Origin: Lachnospiraceae bacterium
Lineage (GTDB): Bacteria > Bacillota > Clostridia > Lachnospirales > Lachnospiraceae
Length of the DNA: 64,000 bases
Direction of reading: 5' to 3'
NCBI GenBank assembly: GCA_015057665.1
Contig: SVDY01000004.1
Coordinates: forward strand, 91,853-155,852
Numbering within the stretch: position 1 is the stretch's first letter; each line of letters starts with the position of its first letter. This document shows positions 1 to 8,044 of the stretch, in pieces. Made by a program: the position numbers and the translations under genes. Under the pieces are notes generated by a model. That model worked only from the letters and a program-made list of their open reading frames with translations, searched no databases and was not told where the DNA came from.

Positions 1-1283
1 CCGCCGGAACCCATCATGGAACCGATTGCGATTAAGTTATCATAATCGATAGGTACGTCGAAATGTTCTGCAGGGATACATCCGCCGGATGGTCCACCTG
101 TCTGAGCAGCTTTGAATTTCTTTCCGTTAGGAATGCCGCCGCCGATTTCTTCGATTACAGTACGGAGTGTTGTACCCATAGGGATTTCAACAAGACCTGT
201 GTTGTTAACTTTACCACCAAGAGCAAATACTTTTGTTCCTTTGGATTTCTCTGTACCCATGGATCTGAACCAGTCAACACCATTTAAGATAATCTGAGGA
301 ATATTCGCATATGTTTCAACGTTATTTAAAATTGTAGGCTGTTCGAAAAGACCTTTCACTGCTGGGAATGGAGGTCTTGGACGAGGTTCACCACGGTTAC
401 CTTCGATGGATGTCATAAGAGCTGTCTCTTCACCACATACGAATGCACCTGCACCGAGACGGAGTTCGATGTCAAAGTCGAAACCTGTTCCGAAGATGTC
501 TTTGCCGAGTAAGCCGTATTCTCTCGCCTGAGCGATAGCAATGTTAAGACGGTCTACAGCGATTGGGTATTCTGCACGAACGTAGATATAACCCTGGCTT
601 GCGCCGATTGCGTAACCTGCGATAGCCATAGCCTCTAATACAACGTGTGGGTCACCTTCTAATACGGAACGGTCCATGAATGCACCTGGGTCACCTTCGT
701 CAGCGTTACAGCAAACGTATTTCTGAACGTTACCGCGGTTGCCTGATGCGAATTTCCATTTAAGACCTGTAGGGAAACCAGCGCCGCCACGTCCGCGGAG
801 ACCGGAATCAAGGATTGTCTGGATAACTTCATCAGGTGTCATCTCTGTGAGAACTTTACCTAAAGCTTCGTAGCCGCGTGTACCGATGTATTCATCGATT
901 TCTTCAGGGTTGATAACACCACAGTTACGAAGAGCGATACGTGTCTGTTTCTTATAGAAATCTGTGTCATTAAGGGAACGGATTCCTTCTTCTGTTACTG
1001 TTTCTTTGTAAAGGAGACGTGTTACAACACGACCTTTTAAGAAATGTTCGGATACGATCTCAGGAATATCTTCTTCTTTTACCATGGAATAGAAGCAAGC
1101 TTCCGGATATACGATCATAATTGGTCCAAGTGCACATAATCCGTGACAACCGGTTTTAACGATTGCGACTTCGTCTGTAAGACCATTTTTTTCAAGCTCT
1201 ACTTTAAGAGCATCAATAATTTTTTCGCTTCCGGAGGAAGTACAACCAGTTCCGCCGCAAACGAGTACATGTGTACGATACAT
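1..1283 (-). CDS. nuoF: NuoF-like NADH-binding subunit of an [FeFe] hydrogenase (partial, 3' end outside window)
   Basis: About 427 codons are visible from an ATG at 1283, with GAGGAGG 7 nt upstream; the C-terminus lies left of the window. The N-terminal ~85 residues are a thioredoxin-like [2Fe-2S] domain (C9, C14, C46, C50). The NuoF core follows: RGRGGAGFPTGLKW near residue 163 and NADEGDPGAF near 193 (FMN/NADH site), then GEETALM. The 4Fe-4S motif and ferredoxin tail usual in HndC/HydB would come next, off the window. In this family the subunit oxidises or reduces NAD(H) through FMN and passes electrons to the hydrogenase subunit. Its operon partners (small [2Fe-2S] protein, GHKL ATPase, NuoE-like) fit the soluble, probably electron-bifurcating, HydABC type rather than respiratory complex I. 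The catalytic hydrogenase gene is expected just beyond position 1. Confidence 0.93.
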   Translation of the reverse strand, partial: MYRTHVLVCGGTGCTSSGSEKIIDALKVELEKNGLTDEVAIVKTGCHGLCALGPIMIVYPEACFYSMVKEEDIPEIVSEHFLKGRVVTRLLYKETVTEEGIRSLNDTDFYKKQTRIALRNCGVINPEEIDEYIGTRGYEALGKVLTEMTPDEVIQTILDSGLRGRGGAGFPTGLKWKFASGNRGNVQKYVCCNADEGDPGAFMDRSVLEGDPHVVLEAMAIAGYAIGASQGYIYVRAEYPIAVDRLNIAIAQAREYGLLGKDIFGTGFDFDIELRLGAGAFVCGEETALMTSIEGNRGEPRPRPPFPAVKGLFEQPTILNNVETYANIPQIILNGVDWFRSMGTEKSKGTKVFALGGKVNNTGLVEIPMGTTLRTVIEEIGGGIPNGKKFKAAQTGGPSGGCIPAEHFDVPIDYDNLIAIGSMMGSG

Positions 1284-1297
1284 TGAACATCCTCCTC

Positions 1298-1669
1298 TTA
1301 TAATTTAATATCGCCAAGTGTATAATCTGTTACTACCTGACCACGCATTAAGTGCTGTTCTACAACTTCTAATGCTTTTTCAGCTGTCATCTTAACGTAT
1401 GTAACTTTTTCTTTGCCTGGTTCCATAACTTCAACGATTGGTTCGAATTTGCAAAGACCGATACAGCCTGTCTGTTTTACTGTAACGTTTGTTAATTCTT
1501 TTTCCTGTACTGCATCAGATAATGCTTTTAATACAGGTCTTGCACCGCTGGCGATACCGCATGTTGCCATGCCTACTACCACGCGGATGTTATTCTCATT
1601 ATCATGACGCATGTCAACTTTACCCTGCATACGTTCACGAATTGCTTTTAATTCAGCAAGAGATTTCAT
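1298..1669 (-). CDS. Small thioredoxin-like [2Fe-2S] protein, HndB type
   Basis: 123 residues; ATG preceded by GGAGG. Helical N-terminus, then a thioredoxin-fold [2Fe-2S] ferredoxin domain with the signature MATCGIASGA (C37) and TGCIGLCKFEP (C69, C73). Only three cysteines are visible where classical thioredoxin-like ferredoxins have four. The family is the HndB-like subunit of NADP- or NAD-reducing hydrogenases and is regularly encoded between the NuoE-like and NuoF-like subunits, as here; it ends 14 nt before the nuoF-like start, so the two are probably translated from one message. Likely role: an electron-transfer or accessory subunit in the cytoplasmic hydrogenase complex. Family assignment is firm, exact role is inferred. 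Confidence 0.85.
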   Translation of the reverse strand: MKSLAELKAIRERMQGKVDMRHDNENNIRVVVGMATCGIASGARPVLKALSDAVQEKELTNVTVKQTGCIGLCKFEPIVEVMEPGKEKVTYVKMTAEKALEVVEQHLMRGQVVTDYTLGDIKL

Positions 1670-1688
1670 ATTTTTTCCTCCACTATAG

Positions 1689-2246
1689 TTATAGGATAAT
1701 GCCCTGATTGACTTCCGCCGTATTCTCTATAAGGAATGTCTCAATATAGCCTGATACTTCCGGTTCGTCAAGAGGAACACCTTCCAATATTTCTTTAAAT
1801 TCACGGGTATCTAATACAAATGATCGCTCATCTACACAGTATGTGTAAACAAAATCAATATGCGTATTGAATGTAATCAAAGTATGCATTGTGCCGCACA
1901 TATCACCAAGAGGCATGCGGTCCACATGGGAAAGTACAAATTCCGCTCTTACTTTCGTTCCAACGCCCACTTCCGATGTAATCGAAAAGCTGCCGCCCGT
2001 AGATTCTGCCGCATACTTATAAAAAGGAATTCCAAGACCGACTTTACGGGTCGTACGTGTTGTGAAAAACGGATCCACTACACTTGCTACCTGTTCTTCT
2101 GTCATGCCGCAGCCATCATCCTCGATGAGGATGACCAAACGGTCTTTATCCGTGTCCGCCTCCACAGTTACATGAACTAAAGAAGCTTCTGCACGGACAG
2201 AATTCTCCGTAACATCTAATACATTCAATGCAAGCTCTGTCATCAT
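1689..2246 (-). CDS. GHKL-type ATP-binding protein within the hydrogenase operon
   Basis: 185 residues. The N-terminal ~110 residues are a histidine-kinase-like ATPase fold: N-box VLDVTENSVRAEA, G1 box EDDGCGMTEEQ, and G2 box GLGIPFYKYAAE followed by GVGTKVRAEF. There is no phosphoacceptor histidine domain, transmembrane segment or receiver domain. The C-terminal ~75 residues (THIDFVYTY, then an acidic tail) match nothing I can name. Genes of this kind recur in clostridial HydABC operons, but I know of no established function. It could act as an anti-sigma-type kinase or an ATP-dependent switch on the complex. The start is uncertain: two adjacent ATG codons and only a weak ribosome binding site. 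Confidence 0.8.
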   Translation of the reverse strand: MMTELALNVLDVTENSVRAEASLVHVTVEADTDKDRLVILIEDDGCGMTEEQVASVVDPFFTTRTTRKVGLGIPFYKYAAESTGGSFSITSEVGVGTKVRAEFVLSHVDRMPLGDMCGTMHTLITFNTHIDFVYTYCVDERSFVLDTREFKEILEGVPLDEPEVSGYIETFLIENTAEVNQGIIL

Positions 2247-2262
2247 TGCTTTTTACCTGAAA

Positions 2263-2757
2263 TTATTCGTATTTCGCAAGAATGCCTTCAAGCTCGTCTA
2301 CGCCGATACGTCCATATACGTCGTCGTTTACTAACATAACCGGTGCGAGACCACATGCACCTACACAACGGCAAGCATCTAAAGAGAACTTACCATCCGG
2401 TGTACATTCTCCGCCTACAATACCTAAAAGTTCCATCAGTTTGTTGTAAAGGTCGCCTGATCCTTTTACATAGCAGGCTGTACCAAGACAAACAGAAATC
2501 TGATATCTTCCCTTTGGGTTTAATGCGAACTGTGAATAGAAAGTTGCAACTCCATAGATTTTTTCTAATGGAATACCCATAGCGTCAGAAATAATAGTCT
2601 GAACCTCGATTGGCAGGTAACCATAAATTCCCTGCGCTTTCTGCATGATTGGCATTAAAGAGCCCGGCTCATCTTTAAGTTCAGCGATGATAGCCAATAA
2701 CTGTTCTTCCTGTTCCTTTGTTCCGTTGAAAGGAACAGTCTGTTTTGTAGAACTCAA
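2263..2757 (-). CDS. nuoE: NuoE-like [2Fe-2S] subunit of the hydrogenase complex
   Basis: Start chosen at TTG 2757: GGAGGG lies 6 nt upstream and the resulting 164 residues match the usual NuoE/HndA length. The frame stays open upstream to an ATG at 2889, but those 44 codons are unlike the family and read through the likely promoter region. The helical N-terminal half (EEQLLAIIAELK, then QKAQGIYGYLP) is followed by the thioredoxin-like domain with CLGTAC and CRCVGAC, the four cysteine ligands of the [2Fe-2S] cluster. It is the first gene of the operon. In HydABC-type enzymes this subunit (HydC) relays electrons with the NuoF-like subunit. Confidence 0.92.
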   Translation of the reverse strand: MSSTKQTVPFNGTKEQEEQLLAIIAELKDEPGSLMPIMQKAQGIYGYLPIEVQTIISDAMGIPLEKIYGVATFYSQFALNPKGRYQISVCLGTACYVKGSGDLYNKLMELLGIVGGECTPDGKFSLDACRCVGACGLAPVMLVNDDVYGRIGVDELEGILAKYE

Positions 2758-3016
2758 ATCAATCCCTCCTTCATTGATTCTATCCTTAATAGGATTTATT
2801 GCAAATCTGAACGATTTTGCTGTTTTTGTGGAAGTCTTCACACTAAAGTACAGACTCCCTATCATGGACAGTATACCATCATTGAACAATAAAAGCTAGA
2901 AGAATCTGTCACTTTTTTATTAAGTTTATCCTTTCACCTCATAAGTAAAAACTTATATCATTGTTAAAATATGTGCAAATTTTATGTAAAATAATTATTT
3001 AACAATCCATTTTTTA

Positions 3017-3045
3017 TTGAAAATGACCAATAATGATGATATACT
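3017..3045 (+). promoter_or_regulatory. Promoter of the sensory-hydrogenase operon
   Basis: TTGAAA (3017-3022), a 17-nt spacer and TATACT (3040-3045), 33 nt before the ATG at 3078. It lies in the roughly 320-nt divergent region between the two hydrogenase-related operons, so a shared regulator could control both. Confidence 0.6.
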
Positions 3046-3077
3046 AATTAAAATACTATGATTTCAGGAGGTTTTCT

Positions 3078-3431
3078 ATGACTGTTCAGGATATTAAAGA
3101 GATATTAAACGCGAAGGTATTGGCAGGTGCCGATTTCCTCGACAGAGAAGTCCACTCCGCCTGTGGTTCCGATATGATGAGTGACGTACTCGCTTTTGTA
3201 AAAGATCAGTCTGTTTTGATTACCGGCCTTTGCAATCCTCAGGCAATCCGTACTGCTGAGATGATGGATATTGTATGTCTTATTTTTGTCAGAGGTAAAG
3301 CTCCGGACGAGAACATGCTGTCCATGGCAGAAGACAGGGAGCTGGTCGTTCTTTCTACAGACATGACCATGTTCACAGCCTGCGGCATGCTTTATGATGC
3401 AGGATTAAGAGGAGGTACATCAATTGGGTAA
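3078..3431 (+). CDS. DRTGG-domain protein (first copy)
   Basis: 117 residues; CAGGAGG 9 nt before the ATG. One DRTGG-type alpha/beta domain: the N-terminal MTVQDIKEILNAKVLAG is typical, followed by alternating strands and helices and the end TDMTMFTACGMLYDAG. DRTGG domains occur in phosphotransacetylase and CBS-type regulators and are thought to sense a small ligand, but none is established for stand-alone clostridial copies. It is the first of five tightly packed genes (DRTGG, GHKL ATPase, hydrogenase homologue, DRTGG, PHP). A second DRTGG paralogue at 5372 suggests the two may pair. Function inferred as regulatory. Confidence 0.85.
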   Translation: MTVQDIKEILNAKVLAGADFLDREVHSACGSDMMSDVLAFVKDQSVLITGLCNPQAIRTAEMMDIVCLIFVRGKAPDENMLSMAEDRELVVLSTDMTMFTACGMLYDAGLRGGTSIG

Positions 3432-3846
3432 CATTATGACATATCACTATGCAGTATCTCCTGACGATTTTACTCGTGCTGGAGAAGCCAGCAGTAATTT
3501 TAAAAATGTATTAAAGCAGCTCTGTGTTCCGCCGAACATTATCAGAAAAGTAGCCATTGCCATGTATGAAGGCGAGATCAACATGGTAATCCATGCCAAC
3601 GGCGGAGATATTACTGTAGAGATTTCAAGCACAGGCATTACTATGATTTTAAAAGACGTAGGTCCCGGAATTCCGGACATTGATAAAGCAATGCAGGCCG
3701 GATATTCCACTGCACCTGATAACATCCGCACCTTAGGTTTCGGCGCCGGCATGGGTCTGCCGAACATGAAGAAATACACCGACGAGATGACTATCGAGAC
3801 GGAACTGGGTGTGGGTACTACGGTTACTATGGTTGTATATTTTTAA
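3424..3846 (+). CDS. RsbW-like anti-sigma/serine kinase-type ATPase
   Basis: 140 residues from TTG 3424 (GGAGG 8 nt upstream); the ATG at 3436 is too far from that site. It overlaps the upstream gene by 8 nt, so coupling is likely. HATPase_c fold: N-box region AIAMYEGEINMVIHA, G1 motif KDVGPGIPD, G2 region GFGAGMGLPNMKKY, and GVGTTVTMVVYF at the end. This is the layout of RsbW/SpoIIAB anti-sigma factors and of stand-alone serine kinases. No partner anti-anti-sigma gene is next to it; the neighbour is the sensory hydrogenase homologue, which makes a redox- or H2-responsive switch plausible (inference). Confidence 0.85.
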   Translation: MGNIMTYHYAVSPDDFTRAGEASSNFKNVLKQLCVPPNIIRKVAIAMYEGEINMVIHANGGDITVEISSTGITMILKDVGPGIPDIDKAMQAGYSTAPDNIRTLGFGAGMGLPNMKKYTDEMTIETELGVGTTVTMVVYF

Positions 3847-3867
3847 CAGTTCAAGGAGGTAGCTCCC

Positions 3868-5298
3868 ATGGATAAATTTACTCATTCCGTTTATTTGAAA
3901 GAGGATTTATGCAAGGGTTGTATCAACTGCATCAAACGCTGTCCGACAAGAGCAATCCGCGTACGCCACGGCAAAGCCAGCATTATCAGCAAGTTCTGTA
4001 TTGACTGTGGTGAATGCATCCGCATCTGCCAGCATCATGCGAAAAAAGTACGCCGCGACAAGATTGATATTATCGGCAAATACAAATATACGGTTGCCCT
4101 TCCGGCACCATCTCTATACGCTCAGTTCCAGAATCTTGATGATATCAACATTGTTCTTACAGCTTTAACCTATCTTGGTTTTGACGATGTTTTTGAAGTC
4201 AGTGCAGCTGCAGAATTAGTATCTGCCGCAACCCGTATTTACTCAAAAGAACACCAAGACCAGTGGCCTCTCATCAGTTCCGCATGTCCGACTGTAGTCC
4301 GTCTCATCCGCATGCGGTTCCCGAACCTGATTGACCACCTGATTCCAATCAATCCTCCTGTGGAAGTAGCAGCCCGTCTTGCAAGACGCCGTGCAGTAAA
4401 CCGCACAGGACTGAATCCGGAAGACATCGGCATTATCTTCATTACTCCATGTCCTTCCAAGATTACATATGTAAACTCCCCTCTCGGTGTAGAACATAGT
4501 GAGATCGACCATTGCATCGCCATTAAGGATATCTATCCATATCTTATCTCCGAGATGAAGAAAGCACAGCTTAATCCACTTGACCTTGCCATGTCCGGCA
4601 AGATTGGCGTAGGCTGGGGAACCTCCGGCGGTGAGGCCGGCGGCTTAATCACAGATAGTTATCTTGCAGCTGACGGTATCGAGAATGTCATCCGCGTCTT
4701 AGAAGACCTGGAAGATGAGAAGATCGGGGAAGGTCTGGAATTCATTGAGCTTAATTCCTGTTCCGGCGGCTGTGTAGGCGGTGTGCTTACGGTTGAGAAT
4801 CCGTTTATCGCCAAAGTAAAATTAAACCGTCTGAACAAGTATCTTCCTGTATCCACCAATCATTTGACAGATTATGAAGATGTGGAACTGGACTGGACAG
4901 ATCCTGTAGAATATGAACCTGTTTACCGCCTTGGAAGCAATTTCATGGAAAGTATCCAGATGTTACATCAGGTAGAAGAATTGTCCAACGAATTCCCAGG
5001 ACTCGATTGCGGCTCCTGCGGTTCTCCGACCTGCCGTTCCCTTGCGGAAGACATCGTAAAAGGCGACGCAACACAGGATTACTGCGTACCGTACTTAAAG
5101 AGCCGTATTCACAAACTCTCCGACGATTACATGACCCTTCTCAACCTGGAATGCGACTGTAACGGATGCGATACAAGCGGCGTAGAATGTGTAACAGTCA
5201 TGCAGGATTACATCCGCCAGTTAGCAGAAGAGATTGCCCTTTTAGATACTAGCATCGGAGGACAGACAACTCCACAAAAAGACTCCGATAATAAATAG
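3868..5298 (+). CDS. Sensory-type [FeFe]-hydrogenase homologue with C-terminal 4Fe-4S domain
   Basis: 476 residues; AAGGAGG 8 nt before ATG. Order: two 4Fe-4S ferredoxin motifs (C15/18/21/25 and C44/47/50/54); [FeFe]-hydrogenase large-subunit domain (~75-330); CGSCGSPTC motif with a distal Cys (C381, C384, C389, C406), an Fe-S domain also found in related putative sensors. The H-cluster cysteines are all present: C140 (SSACPT), C195 (TPCPSK), C298 and C302 (SCSGGC). In catalytic enzymes L1 is TSCCPAW; here the proton-shuttle Cys is Ala139, the L2 Met is Thr and the L3 Met is Asn. The same Cys-to-Ala change is known in the sensory hydrogenase HydS. Probably an H2 or redox sensor rather than a turnover enzyme. 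No PAS domain is present; the separate ATPase may be its output. Confidence 0.9.
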   Translation: MDKFTHSVYLKEDLCKGCINCIKRCPTRAIRVRHGKASIISKFCIDCGECIRICQHHAKKVRRDKIDIIGKYKYTVALPAPSLYAQFQNLDDINIVLTALTYLGFDDVFEVSAAAELVSAATRIYSKEHQDQWPLISSACPTVVRLIRMRFPNLIDHLIPINPPVEVAARLARRRAVNRTGLNPEDIGIIFITPCPSKITYVNSPLGVEHSEIDHCIAIKDIYPYLISEMKKAQLNPLDLAMSGKIGVGWGTSGGEAGGLITDSYLAADGIENVIRVLEDLEDEKIGEGLEFIELNSCSGGCVGGVLTVENPFIAKVKLNRLNKYLPVSTNHLTDYEDVELDWTDPVEYEPVYRLGSNFMESIQMLHQVEELSNEFPGLDCGSCGSPTCRSLAEDIVKGDATQDYCVPYLKSRIHKLSDDYMTLLNLECDCNGCDTSGVECVTVMQDYIRQLAEEIALLDTSIGGQTTPQKDSDNK

Positions 5299-5308
5299 CC
5301 GGAATACC

Positions 5309-5343
5309 AGCCCCTTTTAAACCGCCAGAAGCAAAAAGGGGCT
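5309..5343 (+). promoter_or_regulatory. Intercistronic hairpin
   Basis: AGCCCCTTTT (5309-5318) pairs with AAAAGGGGCT (5334-5343) across a 15-nt loop. No T-run follows, so it is more likely a processing or stability element between the hydrogenase homologue and the second DRTGG gene than a full terminator. Confidence 0.5.
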
Positions 5344-5371
5344 GTCCTATATAAGAAAGGATGAATCATTT

Positions 5372-5704
5372 ATGACAATTCAGGAACTTATGGACAGTAA
5401 CCTTTTTACATTAGTAAATGCAGGTGATGATACCGATGCCCAGATTACCACACCATTTTGCTGCGACCTTCTTAGTATCGCCATGGGCCGTGCCCCGGAG
5501 AAATGTGCCTGGATAACCGTTATGGCCAACGTGAATACTCTGGCTGTAGCCTCTTTAGCAGACTGCGGATGTATCATTCTCGCAGAAGGAACTGCATTTG
5601 ATGAAGCAACCAACGGGAAAGCAGCTGCGCAGGGAATTACTGTTTTCACCACTGATATGCCTGTCTTTGAAGCGGCCCTTGCTATCTGGCAGAAGCTTCA
5701 GTAA
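5372..5704 (+). CDS. DRTGG-domain protein (second copy)
   Basis: 110 residues; ATG preceded by AAAGGATG. A diverged paralogue of the 117-residue protein at 3078: both open with MT[V/I]QEL-like sequence, have an AEGTAFDE or RGKAPDE segment at the same place and close with TTDMPVFEAA or STDMTMFTAC. It likely forms an alpha/beta dimer and binds a small ligand, but the ligand is unknown. It lies after the intercistronic hairpin and 21 nt before the PHP gene, in the same operon. Two DRTGG genes around one hydrogenase homologue suggest a hetero-pair or two separate inputs. Confidence 0.82.
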   Translation: MTIQELMDSNLFTLVNAGDDTDAQITTPFCCDLLSIAMGRAPEKCAWITVMANVNTLAVASLADCGCIILAEGTAFDEATNGKAAAQGITVFTTDMPVFEAALAIWQKLQ

Positions 5705-5725
5705 GCTTCCCTTTTCCTGCCAACC

Positions 5726-6469
5726 ATGTTATCTCTTACTTATGATCTGCACCTTCATTCCTGCCTCTCTCCCTGCGGAGACGACGACATGATTCCTGCC
5801 AACATTGCAGGAATGGCTTCCATCATCGGTCTGGATATTATTGCAGTCACAGATCACAACTCCTGTAAGAATGTACCTGCAGTCATGGAAGCTGCAGAAG
5901 AATATGGCATTACCGTGATTCCCGGTATGGAACTGACCACTGCAGAAGAAGTACATGTAGTATGTCTGTTTGAGACATTAGAAGACGCCATGGCTTTTGA
6001 TGCCTACGTTTACGATCATCTTCTTCCATTCCCGAACAAACCGGATATTTTCGGACAGCAGCAGATCTATAATTCTACAGACCAGGTTCTTGGTGAAGTG
6101 GAATATCTCTTAATTAATGCGACAGATATTTCTTTTGACGAAGTATATGAGCTGGTCGCTTCTTACAATGGTATTATGATTCCTGCCCATGTGGACAAAG
6201 ATACCACAAGCCTTCTGTCCAACTTAGGTTTTATTCCGCCGGACAGCCGTTTCACCTGTGCCGAGGTGAAGAATCTTACAAAGCTGGATGCTCTTAAAGA
6301 GAAACATCCTTACCTAAACCAGTGTAAGATCATCTCAAACTCGGATGCCCACTACCTGGAACAGATCAACGAACCGGTAAACCGGCTTCATGTCAAGAGC
6401 CGGAACATCCGTGATATTTTGAATGCTCTTGTAAGCGGAAGCCATTATGATCCATTTATCAATGACTAA
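5726..6469 (+). CDS. PHP-domain metal-dependent phosphoesterase
   Basis: 247 residues. PHP metal-site motifs: DLHLHSCLSPCGDDD at the start, AVTDHNS near residue 45, an E in PGMELTTAEEVHV, IPAHVD near 152 and NSDAHYLEQ near 205. The family hydrolyses phosphoesters (3',5'-nucleotides, histidinol phosphate, polymerase proofreading), and the substrate here is unknown. The ATG has no recognisable ribosome binding site, and the first metal motif begins 7 codons in, so no later start works; translation may be coupled to the DRTGG gene ending 21 nt upstream. Last gene of the operon, followed directly by a terminator. Confidence 0.88.
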   Translation: MLSLTYDLHLHSCLSPCGDDDMIPANIAGMASIIGLDIIAVTDHNSCKNVPAVMEAAEEYGITVIPGMELTTAEEVHVVCLFETLEDAMAFDAYVYDHLLPFPNKPDIFGQQQIYNSTDQVLGEVEYLLINATDISFDEVYELVASYNGIMIPAHVDKDTTSLLSNLGFIPPDSRFTCAEVKNLTKLDALKEKHPYLNQCKIISNSDAHYLEQINEPVNRLHVKSRNIRDILNALVSGSHYDPFIND

Positions 6470-6476
6470 AAAGAAA

Positions 6477-6516
6477 GACGGGATGCTGCAAAACATCCCG
6501 TCTTGTTATTTTTCTT
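6477..6516 (+). terminator. Rho-independent terminator of the + operon
   Basis: GACGGGATG (6477-6485) and CATCCCGTC (6494-6502) form a 9-bp stem with an 8-nt loop, followed by a T-rich run. It sits 14 nt before the stop end of the convergent folA gene. Confidence 0.9.
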
Positions 6517-6530
6517 AACAATATGTGAGG

Positions 6531-7025
6531 CTACTTATTTACTCTTCTATATTTATTAAAGAAATATTCAATACTGAAAAATGTCTCTTCTTCTCCCTCT
6601 TCGTACATCTCCCAGTCTTCCATCTCATCAAGATTTGGGAAATAACGATCCGCCTGATATTCGTAATCAATGCGTGTTACGTATGCTTCTTTGCAGTATG
6701 GAAGAAGCTCTCTGTAAATGCTTTCTCCTCCCACTACATAGACCTGTTTGTCAGGATAGTTTTTCAGTTCTTCTAACAATTCCTCTGTATTGTGAACAAT
6801 TACACAACCTTTTGCCTGATAATCCGGGTTCTGCGTCATGACAATGTTCACTCTGTTTGGAAGAGGCTGGGCATTCGGAAAGCTTTCCAACGTCTTTCTT
6901 CCCATAACGATCACATTACCTGTTGTCAGTTTACGAAACATCTTCATATCATTTGGAATTTTAACTAACAGGTCACCTTTATAACCGATGGCCCAGTTTT
7001 TGTCTGCAGATAATACAGCAATCAT
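6531..7025 (-). CDS. folA: Dihydrofolate reductase
   Basis: 164 residues from ATG 7025 with AAGGAG 9 nt upstream. The frame is open 22 codons further up, but those codons do not match the family. Typical DHFR sequence: MIAVLSADKNWAIGYKGDLL at the N-terminus, the conserved acidic region IPNDMKMFRKLTTGN, the NADPH-binding VIVMGRKTLESFP and VYVVGGESIYRELLPYC. It reduces dihydrofolate to tetrahydrofolate with NADPH, which is needed because the adjacent ThyA produces dihydrofolate. The two genes are separated by about 60 nt on the same strand and are probably co-transcribed, thyA first. Confidence 0.96.
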   Translation of the reverse strand: MIAVLSADKNWAIGYKGDLLVKIPNDMKMFRKLTTGNVIVMGRKTLESFPNAQPLPNRVNIVMTQNPDYQAKGCVIVHNTEELLEELKNYPDKQVYVVGGESIYRELLPYCKEAYVTRIDYEYQADRYFPNLDEMEDWEMYEEGEEETFFSIEYFFNKYRRVNK

Positions 7026-7087
7026 ATTTTTTCTCCTTATTCGTTTTTTCTCCCCGCCGTGCCATCTCGATTTCGCTTTGCTGTTGA

Positions 7088-7936
7088 TCAAATAGCAATC
7101 GGGATATCTTTAATCTGTGGTCCGGCCTGATAATCTTCGATTGTAAAATCATCCACTGTAAAGTCATAGAAATTCTTTACTTCCGGATTGATCTTTACGA
7201 TCGGTGCCGGGTAAGTCGGACGCTTGATCAGCTCTTCAATAATCGGAACATGTCTGTCATAAATATGAGCATCTGCAATGACATGAACCAGTTCGCCTGG
7301 TTTCATATCACTTACCTGGGCAAACATATAGACAAGAGCTGCATACTGAACTACATTCCAGTTATTTGCTGCAAGAATATCCTGAGAACGCTGATTTAAA
7401 ATAGCATTTAATACGAGACGCCCGTCTGTTTCGTCCTTTGTCACGTTAAAAGTCATGCTGTATGCACATGGATAGAGATTCATCTCGTGAAGATCTTCAT
7501 GAACGTAGATATTTGTCATAATTCTTCTGCTATATGGATTGTTTTTAAGATCGTAGAGAACACGGTCAACCTGATCCATCATACCCTCTTTGTACTGGTG
7601 TTTTACACCGAGCTGATACCCATAGGCTTTTCCAATAGAACCATCCTCATCTGCCCATTCATCCCAGATTTTGCTTTTTAAATCTTTTATATTGTTGGAC
7701 TTCTTCTGCCAGATCCAGAGAATCTCATCGATAGCAGATTTAATATAGGTTTTTCTTAAAGTAATGGCCGGAAATTCTCTGGATAAATCATAGCGGTTTA
7801 CCACACCGAATTTCTTAATGGTATATGCTTTCTCTCCGTCCGGCCAGACAGGGCGGACTTTCTCACCTTTCGTATCGATGCCGCTTGCAAGAATGTCTTT
7901 ACACATATCGATAAATAATGTATCTGCGTAACTCAT
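7088..7936 (-). CDS. thyA: Thymidylate synthase (ThyA family, variant active-site loop)
   Basis: 282 residues from ATG 7936 with AAGGAGG 8 nt upstream; the open frame upstream of this is not coding. It makes dTMP from dUMP and methylene-tetrahydrofolate. Family motifs: the Arg-rich phosphate loop region NPYSRRIMTNIYVHED, the catalytic Cys in LYPCAYSMTFNV, the substrate pocket NQRSQDILAANNWNV and the end region ADAHIYDRH. The active-site loop differs from the textbook PPCHxxxQF: the His after Cys is Ala and the Gln is Thr. Other clostridial ThyA proteins, as I recall, share this form, so it is probably functional. It lies directly downstream of rnpB and upstream of folA. Confidence 0.93.
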   Translation of the reverse strand: MSYADTLFIDMCKDILASGIDTKGEKVRPVWPDGEKAYTIKKFGVVNRYDLSREFPAITLRKTYIKSAIDEILWIWQKKSNNIKDLKSKIWDEWADEDGSIGKAYGYQLGVKHQYKEGMMDQVDRVLYDLKNNPYSRRIMTNIYVHEDLHEMNLYPCAYSMTFNVTKDETDGRLVLNAILNQRSQDILAANNWNVVQYAALVYMFAQVSDMKPGELVHVIADAHIYDRHVPIIEELIKRPTYPAPIVKINPEVKNFYDFTVDDFTIEDYQAGPQIKDIPIAI

Positions 7937-7992
7937 GGAATATTCCTCCTTATAATTTACTACATGAATATTCCATAGGAAATTCCATGCAT

Positions 7993-8030
7993 TGAAAAAG
8001 GAAGCATATACGTAATTATGTGCTTCCTTT
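7993..8030 (-). terminator. Terminator of RNase P RNA
   Basis: On the minus strand AAAGGAAGCA and TGCTTCCTTT pair across a short AT-rich loop and are followed by TTTTTCAA. It sits between the end of rnpB and the thyA start. Confidence 0.75.
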
Positions 8031-8044
8031 GCTGTCAAAAAGTA

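Noticed and set aside
2758..2889. Longer NuoE-like protein starting at ATG 2889
   Set aside because: The extra 44 residues do not match the family; a TTG with a near-perfect ribosome binding site gives the usual length.
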